NCBI GenBank assembly: GCA_964250225.1
Contig: CAXUEY010000004.1
Span: forward strand, 1-64,000
DNA length: 64,000 nt
Origin: Paraktedonobacter sp964250225
GTDB lineage: Bacteria > Chloroflexota > Ktedonobacteria > Ktedonobacterales > Ktedonobacteraceae
Direction: 5' to 3'
Shown: positions 35,898 through 45,735 of the stretch, one piece after another
Layout: the number at the start of each line of letters is the position of its first letter
How positions within the stretch are numbered: position 1 is the stretch's first letter
Notes under the pieces: model-generated
Database searches by the model: none
Seen by the model: the letters and a program-made list of their open reading frames with translations, nothing else
What the model was told of the DNA's origin: nothing
Program-made: the position numbers and the translations under genes

Positions 35898-37661
35898 TTA
35901 GTGCGAGGTCACATAGATCTTGCTCCAGTCATCGGGTGGGATCAGATCCACCGCGCTACTGGTCTGCCCAACGATGTAGGGTTTGAGCACGTGCGAGGCG
36001 TTGCGTTGGTCCATCGGCATCCAGGCCACGTCGTTGACCAGTTGCTGCTCGATGTGGTTATATAGCGAGAAGCGTGTGGTCTGAGTTGACTCAATGTCAG
36101 CCTGCCCCATTTGTGTTTGTAACTGCTGTTGCGCGCTGGCAGTGGAACTCAGGTTCTGACCATAGTTCCACTGGTTATTGGGCGCGTTTTTCGCAAATTG
36201 CAGCGTAGTCCAGTCCTGGGGATCGGGATAGTCCGCGCCCCAGGCCGCAGCCCACATCTGCAAGCCCTGATTCTGGCACTTTGTCAGATCGGTCTGTGTG
36301 CAGAGTGTCTGGGACTCAGCTTTGAGCAGGGTCACAAAGTCGAGCACCTGGCTGCCGATATCCACACCGAGCACCTGTTGCCAATTCTGGCGCAGGGTCG
36401 TGACCTCTTTCTCCAGCGCGGGAACGTTGCTCTCATAGGTGATCTGGACTTTCGGGAAGGTAGCCAGCGTCAGGCCCTCTTCGCTCATACCCTGCTGGAA
36501 AAGCGCTTTGGCTTTCGCAGTGTCACCGCTGGTTGGAGCACCAGCAGGACATTGCAGGCTGGAATTGTAGCCAGGCATGCCATTGGGAATGATGTGACAG
36601 GTTGGAGTACGCACGTTATTGTAAATGGCCTGGGCGATAATATCCTTGTTGGTTGCCAGCTCGAAGGCCTGGCGAATATGGACGTTATCAAACGGCTTGT
36701 ACAGATAATTCATCGCGATATAGTCTATCGTCAACTGAGATGTCTGGCTATACTGATTGTTGGGCAGTGTTCTGGCGAGCTGGAGTTGTTCGGGTGGCAC
36801 CGCTTTCACGAAGTCCACCTGATTCGCCTGATACGCGTGGAAAGCTGTTTCAGGTGTTTTATAGAAGTCAAACTCCACTTTTTGCAGTTGAGGTTTGTCC
36901 TTATAATAGTAGGAATTCGGCACAAACTTGATCCCAGTGCTATGGCTATAGCTCTGGACCTTGAAAGGGCCGTCGCCGCCCTGACCGCCATTGTCGCCCA
37001 GGTGATCGGTCCATTTGCTCCCCCATTTATCGATCACACTCTTCTCAACTACATAGGAGGTCGGGTAGGTCAGCGCTTGCAGAAAATAGGCCGTTTTCTG
37101 GCTTGTCGTCAGTTGGACCGTATTGGCGTCGGGCGTTTTGATGCCATCGCCAAGCAAGGTCGGGATCTTCCCATTCACGCGATCAGCCGCGCCCTTAATC
37201 TGGCCGAGATAGGTCAGAGTGACCCCGTTGAGGCTGGAAATTGCTGGGGAGAGCGCCCGGTCAAGGCTATAGGCGACATCCTGTGAGGTGAGTGGGGTGC
37301 CATCGCTGAACTTCAAAGCGGGGCGCAGGTGAAAGGTGTAAGTCAGGCCATCGGGCGAGACACTGTACGACTGCGCCAGTTGTGGCTGCACCTGTAATTT
37401 ATCGTCGAGCTGCACCAATCCAGTGAAGGCCATCGTAATGGCTTCAATCGAGGGTTGATCGGTAGCCTGACCAGGGTCAAAGGTCGAGATGTCCGACGCG
37501 ACATCTCCATAGCGATAGACCTGCTGAGCGGCTGGCGCTTTGCTCTGACCCGCGCCATTGTTTACTCCAGGGGTTGAGCCACTACAGGCCGCCAGGAGCA
37601 GCACAAATAGACTGCACAGGATTGGGAAAAATCCTGGCTTCAAAAGCGTATTGGGTCGCAT
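35898..37661 (-). CDS. Peptide ABC transporter substrate-binding lipoprotein (SBP family 5)
   Basis: The 587-residue protein has a lipoprotein signal: a hydrophobic stretch and the lipobox LLLAAC followed by SGSTPG, so it is anchored outside the membrane. The body is of the OppA/DppA type: ISTFDPGQATDQPSIEAI, SYSVSPDGLTYTFHLRP, FSDGTPLTSQDVAYSLDRAL and a C-terminal WGADYPDPQDW. Start 37661 was chosen because it places the lipobox normally and has AGGAAC upstream; the frame is open to 37727. No permease or ATPase genes are beside it, so it is an orphan binding protein for peptides or similar ligands. Confidence 0.9.
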   Translation of the reverse strand: MRPNTLLKPGFFPILCSLFVLLLAACSGSTPGVNNGAGQSKAPAAQQVYRYGDVASDISTFDPGQATDQPSIEAITMAFTGLVQLDDKLQVQPQLAQSYSVSPDGLTYTFHLRPALKFSDGTPLTSQDVAYSLDRALSPAISSLNGVTLTYLGQIKGAADRVNGKIPTLLGDGIKTPDANTVQLTTSQKTAYFLQALTYPTSYVVEKSVIDKWGSKWTDHLGDNGGQGGDGPFKVQSYSHSTGIKFVPNSYYYKDKPQLQKVEFDFYKTPETAFHAYQANQVDFVKAVPPEQLQLARTLPNNQYSQTSQLTIDYIAMNYLYKPFDNVHIRQAFELATNKDIIAQAIYNNVRTPTCHIIPNGMPGYNSSLQCPAGAPTSGDTAKAKALFQQGMSEEGLTLATFPKVQITYESNVPALEKEVTTLRQNWQQVLGVDIGSQVLDFVTLLKAESQTLCTQTDLTKCQNQGLQMWAAAWGADYPDPQDWTTLQFAKNAPNNQWNYGQNLSSTASAQQQLQTQMGQADIESTQTTRFSLYNHIEQQLVNDVAWMPMDQRNASHVLKPYIVGQTSSAVDLIPPDDWSKIYVTSH

Positions 37662-37977
37662 ATGGGTTCCTGCTCTAATTACTGTAGTAAAACGTATGCA
37701 CCACCCCTGATCGTGAAAGGTATTCATCGGCTCTCTCCATCCATTTTACCAGCCTCTCCTACTTTTTTCAATACCATAGATGCTCTTTTCTCCACTTCAT
37801 CCACGTCCTAGTTAAGAATGCCAGAGCTTTCGTTAAAAAGAAAAGCGTCTCGCGGAAGCACGCATTATTAGAGTATCCTGACGAGAATGTGCTCTGCTAG
37901 CTATTCTAACACAGTGGAAAATAGCGCGCAGGGGGAAGGAAAATTGGCCCTGGCCTGGCCTGGCCTTCTCTGGCATG
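37662..37977. other. Intergenic region with short CTGGC tandem repeat
   Basis: About 316 bases between two minus-strand genes. It includes four tandem TGGCC-like units at 37945-37965, just past the stop of the large AAA regulator, and an A-rich stretch near the lipoprotein start. No gene and no clear terminator hairpin were found. Confidence 0.5.
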
Positions 37978-40900
37978 TTAACATGTTTCTCCATTCGGAA
38001 GCGCGGCCAGTAACTGTTGGCAGCGCGTCTGAATGGCTTTGAGTTCGTATTGCTCGGCGGCGGCACATACCTCCTGGCCTTGCTGGCGGGCGAGCGCGAA
38101 CTCACCGCGCAGGCGCGAGACGTGCGCACTCGCAAGGTGTGCCCGCGTGCGTGTCTCGGTATCCAATCCGCGCGAACTCAGGGCGCGCCGCAGATCGGTT
38201 GCCGCATGCTGGAGCGCGCGCTGGCCCTGGTGACTGGTTGCATTCCCGGTGTGTTCAACCAGCGCCAGGCGCAGATTGGCCAGAGCAATCAGTGCAATGC
38301 CAATACAGGTCTGGTTGGACATGGTGCGAGCGATGGAGAGCGCGCGCCGGATGGCCCCGGCTGCCGCAGTAAAGTCGCCATGCTCCTGATAGGTTCTGCC
38401 CAGGGCGGCGCTCCACTGGCTGAGGTATTCACGATCATTCATCTGCTCAGCCATGCCCAGACACTCGCGATAGATGTGTTCGGCCTCATCAAAGTGCTGA
38501 GCCTCTGCCGCCATCTCCGCCAGGTTACTAAGGACAATGGACTTCACCGGGATATCTTCACTCTGTTCCGCATACGCGAGTGCGCGCTGGAAGAAATGCT
38601 GGGCCTGCTTGTATTCGCCACGCATAAGATGGATGTGGCCGGTATTGCAGTAGACATTTGCACTTTCGCGCCGTTGTTCGTATTGATCGTTAATGGTCAT
38701 GGCCTGCTGTAAATGCTGAAGAGACTCGCCAAATTGCCCCATAATCATATACAGGATACCGAGCAAGTTGTGTGCGCGCCCCAGGTTGGTGGGGTCTCCA
38801 AGCAAGGTGCGTCTGATACGCGTTTGCGCGCTGGCCGGGATACTCAGTTCGGAAGCAGGTGTGTTCGTAAACAACGCCAAAGCTTCTTGCGCAGCCTGGA
38901 AGGCCTCTTGATAATAGCCTTCCTGCCAGTAGAGGCTGCCGCGCTGGAGGCGCAGGCTGCCCCAGGCCGGTCCGTCCGTGATCCCCGCGGCGTGCAACAC
39001 CTCTGCACCCCGTTCATAGCAGGAGCGCGCGCGCGCGGTGTCGCCAGTATAGCGCCAGATCCAGGCGCTCTCGCTCCAGAGCACGGCCTGGATCTGTGCT
39101 TCCAGCTGTGCTTCGGCTGGTGTCGCGAACACGCGTGGTGGCGTGGTGCGCAGTTGCAGGGCGCGCGCATAGTGATTACGTGCCTCGCTAAAGTTGCCCA
39201 GGATACGCTCGCACTCGGCCATGCGCTCGATCAGCAAGGCGAGGTGCAGATGTTGTTCCAGGATGCTGGCGGGCAACGCGGGCACCTCCGCTGAGGCGTC
39301 CATCAGAGGTTCAAGCAGGGCAGGTGCCAGGTGCTTAAGCGCGATGCGGTAATAGCGCGCGGCCCCAGGATAAGCAAAGAGGGCATAGGCGTGGTTGGCA
39401 GCCATCTCTGCGTAGTGCGCGATGCGAGCTGGTTCAGCGCCACCACGTACCAGGTGAGGGGTAATGGTTGCCGCTTCCGCGCTCTCGCGGGTCGCGTAGA
39501 TGCGGCAGAGTGTATCAGCGGCGCGCAGGTGCAGACGAGCGCGCCGGGTTGCGGTCAGCCCTTGATAGAGATGGGTGGCCAGGAGAGGATGCCAGAAATG
39601 ATAGACGATATGGGCCGGCCCGCCTTCTTCCGTGAGCACATCGGCGTCCAGTGCCTCCTGGAGCAAAATCAGGACTGCCTCATCATCCCCTGCCGCGTTG
39701 CCCGTCTCCATTTCTGCGATCAGTTCAGCATCGAACGATCCGCCCAGGACAGCGGCCTTCCCCAGCAGGTCCTGACAATCTTTACTGAGGCGCGTCAGGC
39801 GATAGTCGAGCGCCGCAATAATACTGGCAGGAAGAATCTGGATCTCTTCGAGTGTGTCCATTGGAGCCGAGGTTGGGGGCGCGACGTTGGCACGCAGGGA
39901 GTAGCCCAGTTCTTCAGCAAAAAATGGATTGCCCGCCGCCTGGCTCTGGACGTGTGTGATTGCGGAGGTGGGTAGATAGGAGACCAGTGTCCCGATCTGC
40001 TCATCGCTCAAGGGTTGGACGCGCAGAAATTCTACCACCTGTTCGCGCTGCATACTGGCGAGCAGCTCTTTTAACGTGCGGTTAGCGATCAGTTCTTTTT
40101 CGCGGCAACTGGCCAGGAGTACGATAGGATAGGCGCTCATACGTCGCGCGAGATAGCCCAGCATTTGCGCGCTACTCTCATCAGTCCACTGAATATCGTC
40201 CAGTACAAGTAATAAGGGTGCATGCAGACTGAGGGTACAGAGAAAGGTATAAATGGCGTCGCGCAGACGTAACTCTTCCAGTTCGGGTGAAGGCGCACCA
40301 TAGAGCAGAGGCTCTGGCGCAGCTTTGATGCCCGCGCCAACCAGCTTCTCCTGCATTTCTGGGATGAGCATGTGTAAGGGTTGATAGATAGCGGCAGAGG
40401 CGTATTCTGTACTGTGTGGGATCAGATTGGGGGTATTGCTTAAGACACTACGCAGCATGGCCGTCCAGAGGCGATAGGGAATACTGCGCTCCTGAGGATA
40501 GACGCGGCCCCAGAGGACATTCCATCCGCGTTTTTGGGCCTCGCGCGCGTTCTCCTCCGCCAGGCGTGTTTTTCCGATGCCAGCTTCGCCCATTAAGATC
40601 AGACAACACGCGCGCGGGCGTTGGCTCGCGATTTGCGCGGCAGCAGTTGCGCCAGTGTGCTGGCTCAACTCGACCTGCATCAGCAACTGGTGAAGTGCGT
40701 CCAGTTCGCGGTCGCGCCCGACCAACGTGCTCTGGTTCATGCGTCCGATAGAGATCTCAGAAGTCATGGTTTTAGCCTCCTCTGCTGCATGTGCTTGTTG
40801 CGCATGTTCTGTTACTCCCTCTTCATCGAAAGCAGCTTGCTGAGCCGAGGTGCGCGTCTGTGCATCGTGCTCGATGAGCATGTCAGATTGTATGTCGGTA

Positions 40901-41193
40901 TGAGAGATGACTGCCGACTTGTGCCGCTCTCCAGGCAGAACGTGCCTCTTGCGTCCCTGCTGCATGGCCTTGTGGGATGTATGTGTTTCAGGCGTGGGAA
41001 TGGCAGGCATAATTTGTTCAGGTTTCGCGTCCGCGGGCAGCTTTTTGCCAACATATGTGCGCACTAAGCGCCCATTGACCAGCTGGTACGCATACCAATA
41101 AGGCCCATGCCCCTTGCCCTCGCGGCATGGGCGGCAGCCGGGTTTGTTGCAAAAATTTTTCTGCTGGCGATAGTGAATGGTTTTACCTTCCAT
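37978..41193 (-). CDS. Large AAA ATPase/TPR regulator with Cys-rich N-terminal domain
   Basis: The 1071-residue protein starts with a small Cys-rich module (FCNKPGCRPCREGKGHGPYW, about residues 12-35), probably zinc-binding. A low-complexity linker follows, then an AAA/ORC-like ATPase: LVGRDRELDALHQLL, Walker A LMGEAGIGKTRLAEE near residue 200, and Walker B LLLVLDDIQWTDESS near 345. The rest, about 580-1070, is tetratricopeptide-like helices. This resembles MalT/AfsR-type signalling ATPases, but no C-terminal DNA-binding domain is visible. It may bind a partner or ligand through the repeats. Its target is unknown. Confidence 0.8.
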   Translation of the reverse strand: MEGKTIHYRQQKNFCNKPGCRPCREGKGHGPYWYAYQLVNGRLVRTYVGKKLPADAKPEQIMPAIPTPETHTSHKAMQQGRKRHVLPGERHKSAVISHTDIQSDMLIEHDAQTRTSAQQAAFDEEGVTEHAQQAHAAEEAKTMTSEISIGRMNQSTLVGRDRELDALHQLLMQVELSQHTGATAAAQIASQRPRACCLILMGEAGIGKTRLAEENAREAQKRGWNVLWGRVYPQERSIPYRLWTAMLRSVLSNTPNLIPHSTEYASAAIYQPLHMLIPEMQEKLVGAGIKAAPEPLLYGAPSPELEELRLRDAIYTFLCTLSLHAPLLLVLDDIQWTDESSAQMLGYLARRMSAYPIVLLASCREKELIANRTLKELLASMQREQVVEFLRVQPLSDEQIGTLVSYLPTSAITHVQSQAAGNPFFAEELGYSLRANVAPPTSAPMDTLEEIQILPASIIAALDYRLTRLSKDCQDLLGKAAVLGGSFDAELIAEMETGNAAGDDEAVLILLQEALDADVLTEEGGPAHIVYHFWHPLLATHLYQGLTATRRARLHLRAADTLCRIYATRESAEAATITPHLVRGGAEPARIAHYAEMAANHAYALFAYPGAARYYRIALKHLAPALLEPLMDASAEVPALPASILEQHLHLALLIERMAECERILGNFSEARNHYARALQLRTTPPRVFATPAEAQLEAQIQAVLWSESAWIWRYTGDTARARSCYERGAEVLHAAGITDGPAWGSLRLQRGSLYWQEGYYQEAFQAAQEALALFTNTPASELSIPASAQTRIRRTLLGDPTNLGRAHNLLGILYMIMGQFGESLQHLQQAMTINDQYEQRRESANVYCNTGHIHLMRGEYKQAQHFFQRALAYAEQSEDIPVKSIVLSNLAEMAAEAQHFDEAEHIYRECLGMAEQMNDREYLSQWSAALGRTYQEHGDFTAAAGAIRRALSIARTMSNQTCIGIALIALANLRLALVEHTGNATSHQGQRALQHAATDLRRALSSRGLDTETRTRAHLASAHVSRLRGEFALARQQGQEVCAAAEQYELKAIQTRCQQLLAALPNGETC

Positions 41194-41353
41194 CGCGCCC
41201 TCTTCTCAGATAACATAAGCGAGAAGGTACAGAGACTCTACGAACAGGTTCTACAGTGCTTCATCTCATGCCATTATAGCGCAATATCCGATGGAGTCAA
41301 TATAGCGCTCTCGACTGCATAAAAGTGGTCATGTCTTGTTATCTGGTAGGATC

Positions 41354-43768
41354 TCATTTTGTGGAGAGGGCGAATGCGTAGAGTTCACCGGTGCGTGAAC
41401 TGGCATAGAGAATGCCATTGGCGATAGTCAGCGAGGATTCGAGCGCATTGCCAGTGGGATAGTTCCATACCTGTTTGCCGGAGAGGGCGTCAAAAACAGC
41501 GATCTTGCCATCCTGTGAGCCGACGTAGACCAGGCCATTGGCAATGATGGGCGACGAGATAATGGCACCTGGGATTTTCCTGCTCCACACGGACTTGCCA
41601 GAAGCTGCATCAAAGGCCGAGAGTTGACCATCGTGCGAGCCGACATAGACCAGGTTATTGGCGCTAGCAGGAGACGAGAGTGCAAATTGCATAGGATCAG
41701 TATTCCAGCTTTCCACGCCATTCGAGGTGTAGAAAGCGTAGAGCATATTATTGCTTGAATCAATGGGGTCTTCTAAGCTTACATAGACCCGGCCATTGGC
41801 GATCACAGGCGAGGAGAAGCTAAAACCGTTGTTAATGCTGGGCGTGGCCCAGATAAGCTTGCCAGTCTGGGCATTAAATACATAAAGCTTGCTATTGCTT
41901 GAGCCGAGATAAAGCAGTCCGTTGGCAACTGCGGGCGCAGTGAGAATGGGACTCCTGGCAGCGCCGCCCAGGTTGTTGATAGAGACGACCCATGCGAGTT
42001 TACCGGAACGTGCATCGAAGGCGTACAACTGGCCGCTTTCGGAGCCAATATAGATCAGATCATTGGCGAAAGTGGGCGAGGATTCGATAGGGCCGCCCGT
42101 CAAGGCCGACCATGCCAATTTGCCAGTATGCGCGTGAAACACATACAGTTTGCCATCGGTTGAGCCAATATAGACCAGTCCATCGCCCACCGCGGGCGAG
42201 GACTGCGTAATCCCGCCGGTGGAAGCAGTCCATTTGAGCGTGCCAGATGTACTATCGAAAGCCAGAAGCTGGCCAGTATTGGAGCCAATATAGACCAGGC
42301 CGTTAGCCACCACGGGTGAGGATGCGAGGAAGCTACCGGTTTGCATGTTCCATTTGAGGGCGAGCTTGTTAATGTTGCCCGCGCTCACATTCTGTTCGTA
42401 AAGATTGACGCCAGTATGTTGCGCGTTAAAACCTGCCATGACACCGGCTGTGGCTACCGCTTTATCATAGGTGTTTCTCTGGCTCACCTGGCTCGCTGGC
42501 GGAGCTGAGCCAGGGAGTAGAAATGCGAAGTAGCCCAGGATGCAGCCAGTAATGATGAGAAAGGCCAGCAGTGCCGTGATAAGGCGATGTCTTCTGGGGA
42601 TAATTTGCCCGCGTAATTGCCTGCGGTCAAGCGGAGCCAGACTGGCGGGCAACGGCGTCTGGGCATCTTGTTCTCTGTCAGTGGAAATAGGCGCCTGCTC
42701 CCGACTCACAGCGCTCCCTTCATCATTCACGGGCGGTGTTACCTCGCGGATAGTAGTGAGATCTTCAACGGCAACTATCTCTGAGACCGGGAACTCCCCC
42801 TGTTCGCTAAGAAGGTTTGGCGAATGATTGGGTGATAACTGACGGGTCGGTCTGGGAAGCAAGTTCGTTGCCTGTTCTGGTAGCGAGGTTGGGCGGCCAG
42901 AAGGAGCCAGTAACACCGAGATTGCAGGCACCTTCTCCGTGGGTGAGCCATCGATAGCAGATTGCAGAGCCTGTGCAAACTGCGCGACGCTCTCAAAGCG
43001 CTCTTCTGGATTTTTAGCCAGAGCCTTCAAAACGACCTGCTCCGCTTCATCAGGCAGCCCAGGCCGCAGGATACGCAGGGGTGGGGGCGCGTTGAGACGA
43101 TGCTGAACTGCCACTTCAATAGGTGTGCCCAGAAACGGACGACGGCCTGTCAGCCACTCGTAGACTACCACCGCCAGCGCGTACTGGTCGCTGGCTGGAC
43201 ACGGCTCGCCCTCACCCTGTTCCGGTGCCATATACGCCGGAGTGCCCGCCTGGGCGTGAATGCTCATCGTGGAACTCTGTTCCATAATTTTCGCAATGCC
43301 GAAATCACAGAGTCGAATTGTCCCATCAGCTCCCAACAGAATATTCTCCGGTTTGACATCCCGGTGAATCAGGCGGCGCGAATGCGCGAATTGCAAAGCC
43401 GCGGCTACCTGGGCCGTGTAGGTCACGATCTCAGGCAGGGGCAGACTGGCACCATGCCAGAAACGATCTCGAATGGCCCCGCCCGCCGCGTACTCCATGA
43501 TAATAAAAGGCGTGTCTTGCGGGCTGATGCCAAAGTCCAGAATAGGGATAATATAGGGATGGCGTAGACGCATGACACGCGCCTCATTCAGAAAATCCTT
43601 GAGTTCCAGGCTGCGCGTCAGTTGCAGGCGCAGCAATTTAATCGCCGCCAGGCTCTGATCGTGGATATGTTCGGCCAGGTAGACTACGCCAAAGGTCCCC
43701 CGTCCCAACTGGCGCTGCAAGCGATACTCGCTAATCTGTTGCCCGGTGTAATCCTGCGTATCAACCAT
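41354..43768 (-). CDS. Membrane Ser/Thr protein kinase with extracellular PQQ-type beta-propeller
   Basis: The 804-residue protein has an N-terminal Hanks-type kinase: LGRGTFGVVYLAEH, catalytic HRDVKPENILLG, CDFGIAKI and GTPAYMAPEQ. A long linker and one membrane segment follow at about 395-420 (LITALLAFLIITGCILGYF). Beyond it are about seven repeats of the PQQ-propeller type (for example ANGLVYVGSQDGKIAVFDA). The start at 43768 has CAGGAG upstream; the frame is open to 43840 but without a good site. The propeller should lie outside the cell and sense a ligand or wall state. It is divergent from a second kinase at 44050. Confidence 0.9.
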   Translation of the reverse strand: MVDTQDYTGQQISEYRLQRQLGRGTFGVVYLAEHIHDQSLAAIKLLRLQLTRSLELKDFLNEARVMRLRHPYIIPILDFGISPQDTPFIIMEYAAGGAIRDRFWHGASLPLPEIVTYTAQVAAALQFAHSRRLIHRDVKPENILLGADGTIRLCDFGIAKIMEQSSTMSIHAQAGTPAYMAPEQGEGEPCPASDQYALAVVVYEWLTGRRPFLGTPIEVAVQHRLNAPPPLRILRPGLPDEAEQVVLKALAKNPEERFESVAQFAQALQSAIDGSPTEKVPAISVLLAPSGRPTSLPEQATNLLPRPTRQLSPNHSPNLLSEQGEFPVSEIVAVEDLTTIREVTPPVNDEGSAVSREQAPISTDREQDAQTPLPASLAPLDRRQLRGQIIPRRHRLITALLAFLIITGCILGYFAFLLPGSAPPASQVSQRNTYDKAVATAGVMAGFNAQHTGVNLYEQNVSAGNINKLALKWNMQTGSFLASSPVVANGLVYIGSNTGQLLAFDSTSGTLKWTASTGGITQSSPAVGDGLVYIGSTDGKLYVFHAHTGKLAWSALTGGPIESSPTFANDLIYIGSESGQLYAFDARSGKLAWVVSINNLGGAARSPILTAPAVANGLLYLGSSNSKLYVFNAQTGKLIWATPSINNGFSFSSPVIANGRVYVSLEDPIDSSNNMLYAFYTSNGVESWNTDPMQFALSSPASANNLVYVGSHDGQLSAFDAASGKSVWSRKIPGAIISSPIIANGLVYVGSQDGKIAVFDALSGKQVWNYPTGNALESSLTIANGILYASSRTGELYAFALSTK

Positions 43769-43856
43769 GAAATCTACTCCTGAGGGCCTGCCCCTACCCT
43801 CTTTCCGCTCTCTGCCCGAGACAACTTGAAGAGGTATCACACTCTTTTTGAGAAAT

Positions 43857-43882
43857 AAAATTGCATCTATAAATGCAATTTT
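43857..43882. repeat. 10-bp inverted repeat in the divergent kinase promoter region
   Basis: AAAATTGCAT (43857-43866) pairs perfectly with ATGCAATTTT (43873-43882) around a six-base centre. It lies between the two divergent kinase genes and could be an operator or a weak A+T-rich hairpin. Confidence 0.45.
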
Positions 43883-43886
43883 CTGG

Positions 43887-43971
43887 ACGACTTTCTGTCT
43901 ATCTGTTACTCTCGATAACAGGTACGTTTTAATTAGTGATTGGGTAACGATAGCTACCTATAGAAAGTCGT
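43887..43971 (+). ncRNA. Candidate structured 5' leader RNA upstream of a kinase gene
   Basis: A perfect 10-base closing stem, ACGACTTTCT (43887-43896) with AGAAAGTCGT (43962-43971), encloses two further helices. These are TGTTA/TAACA (43904-43908 with 43916-43920), and GGTA/TACC (43921-43924 with 43955-43958) continued by CGTT/AACG (43925-43928 with 43946-43949). The second inner helix stacks directly after the first, giving a three-way-junction layout of 85 bases. It ends 78 bases before the kinase start. No known riboswitch family was recognised, and the reading is by eye only. Confidence 0.35.
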
Positions 43972-44049
43972 GTGCCGTTTGTGCTGTCTTATATGATCCG
44001 AGAATATTGTACTGGAGAAATCTCAGAGAATCAACCCTGTGGGAGAAAA

Positions 44050-45684
44050 ATGTTTATGCATCTGGAACAAACCACCCTGTCTGTAGGCACGCTTGTGCGT
44101 GGACGCTATCTGATTAAAAATATTCTTGGTGCGGGCCATAGTGGGACGGTCTATCTCGTCAAAGATCAGCAGGCGCTACCTACGCAGCATGAGCAATTTG
44201 CCTTGAAAGAGTTGTGCGGTTTGAGCCAGGAGGAGCGCTACCGACTCCTCTTCAGCGGGGAATCTCTGCGCCAACTGCGCCATCCCGCGCTGCCGGTGGT
44301 CTACCATATTTTTAATGATGATCGCAACGAGCGTATCTATCTGGTCATGGATTATATCGAAGGCGTGGACCTGGAGACGTTGCGCCAGGAGCAGCCAACT
44401 GGACGCTTTCCCTGGCTTGATCTGCGTACAATGCTCGCCCCTATTGGCGAGGCGCTCACCTACCTGCACAAGCAGGCGCAGCCCGTTTTTCATGGAGATA
44501 TCAAGCCGCTCAACCTGATCCGGCAGGCCAGCTCCGGGGCTGTTATGCTGGTCGATCTGGGCTATGCGCAGACTGGAGTTGCTGATACGCGCGGACAGTT
44601 CTCCTCAACCCATCGCTCCAATCTGCGCGCGCCAGAGCATCTCTCTGGTAAAATCGATGAAGCTACTGATATCTATGAATTGGGTGCGACCCTGTATGTA
44701 CTCCTGACCGGCCAGACGCCTGTGGATGCCGCGACACGTCTGCAACATACGAAGAAAGGCGAGCCTGATCCCTTGCTTGCAGCCAATGAGCTTGTCCTAA
44801 CATTGCCGCGTGTGTTTGCCGAGGTACTTCACCGTTCGCTTGCGTTGGACCCCACGCAGCGTTTTGTCTCGATGCAGGACTTCTGGCAGGCCTTGCATAC
44901 TGCCTCTGGAAGCACGCCCGCGCCGCAAACCCGGCACAATCCTGGCGTACCCATTGCTGGCGGCAACGAGACAGCAGCAACCGCAGGGCCAGCGACTGTC
45001 TCCGCTGATTCGCGCTCAGGTGGAGAAGCCCGCGAGAGTATCTTGCACCGCCGAGGGTTGATTGTGGTGGCCATCATATGCGCGCTCCTGCTCGTGGGCG
45101 TGGGTACATGGGGAGTGCTGCGGGGCCAGTTCGCCGCCGGGCCACAGCCCTCTCATAGCACGACGCAAGCCGCGCTTCAGGCAACTTCTACAGCAGGCCA
45201 CAAAGTCACACCCACAACTCCTGCGAATAGCGGCCAGTATCGCAATATTGCTGGTGTGTATCAGGGGAAGCTGTATTCCCTTTCCAACTCTCAGAGCACC
45301 TTCTCGTTGACTATCCAGCAGCAGCAAAGCCAGATTAATGGCACGTTTTCATCACCCACACAGAATGGCACTTTTAGCGGGGCGATAGACATGCAAGGCA
45401 ATGTGCAGTTCACCGTGTTTAATACACTTGGAGACGCGGTTTATAGCTTCACTGGCGGCTTTAATCTGCCATCTGCGAATACCCTGGGAGGCTCTTTCTC
45501 CGGTTGCGCACCAGGACACGGCACGACGTGTCAGCCAGTCGCGTATTCGGGGGGAGGCTGGGTTCTGACGCAGAGTATCACCGATGCTGGCAATGTTTTG
45601 CAAGATGTGGCATACTCCAATCGTGGAGCGAGAAGCGCAGCATATAGCTGGTATGAGATAATTCTGTCACGTGTCTTTGAATAA
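44050..45684 (+). CDS. Membrane Ser/Thr protein kinase with small extracellular domain
   Basis: The 544-residue protein has a Hanks-type kinase at about 15-270: LGAGHSGTVYLVKD, LKELCG, the catalytic loop as VFHGDIKPLNLI (HGD where HRD is usual) and MLVDLGYAQTG in place of DFG. A Ser/Thr/Pro-rich linker and one membrane segment (GLIVVAIICALLLVGVG, about 335-355) follow. The outer part of about 190 residues begins with a Thr/Ser-rich stretch and a YQGKLY beta-sandwich-like domain. Start 44050 is preferred over 43972 because GGGAG precedes it. The altered catalytic motifs may mean a divergent but active kinase. Confidence 0.87.
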   Translation: MFMHLEQTTLSVGTLVRGRYLIKNILGAGHSGTVYLVKDQQALPTQHEQFALKELCGLSQEERYRLLFSGESLRQLRHPALPVVYHIFNDDRNERIYLVMDYIEGVDLETLRQEQPTGRFPWLDLRTMLAPIGEALTYLHKQAQPVFHGDIKPLNLIRQASSGAVMLVDLGYAQTGVADTRGQFSSTHRSNLRAPEHLSGKIDEATDIYELGATLYVLLTGQTPVDAATRLQHTKKGEPDPLLAANELVLTLPRVFAEVLHRSLALDPTQRFVSMQDFWQALHTASGSTPAPQTRHNPGVPIAGGNETAATAGPATVSADSRSGGEARESILHRRGLIVVAIICALLLVGVGTWGVLRGQFAAGPQPSHSTTQAALQATSTAGHKVTPTTPANSGQYRNIAGVYQGKLYSLSNSQSTFSLTIQQQQSQINGTFSSPTQNGTFSGAIDMQGNVQFTVFNTLGDAVYSFTGGFNLPSANTLGGSFSGCAPGHGTTCQPVAYSGGGWVLTQSITDAGNVLQDVAYSNRGARSAAYSWYEIILSRVFE

Positions 45685-45735
45685 CTGCATAGGGCTAATT
45701 GAAGAGAAATAAGTATATAGGAGGCAAGGCGCGTA

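Noticed and set aside
36129..37286. 385-codon plus-strand frame opposite the peptide-binding lipoprotein
   Set aside because: It is antisense to a clear SBP family 5 gene and shows no domain of its own.
37945..37965. CRISPR or microsatellite-type array from TGGCC units
   Set aside because: Only four short units without spacers; just a local tandem repeat.
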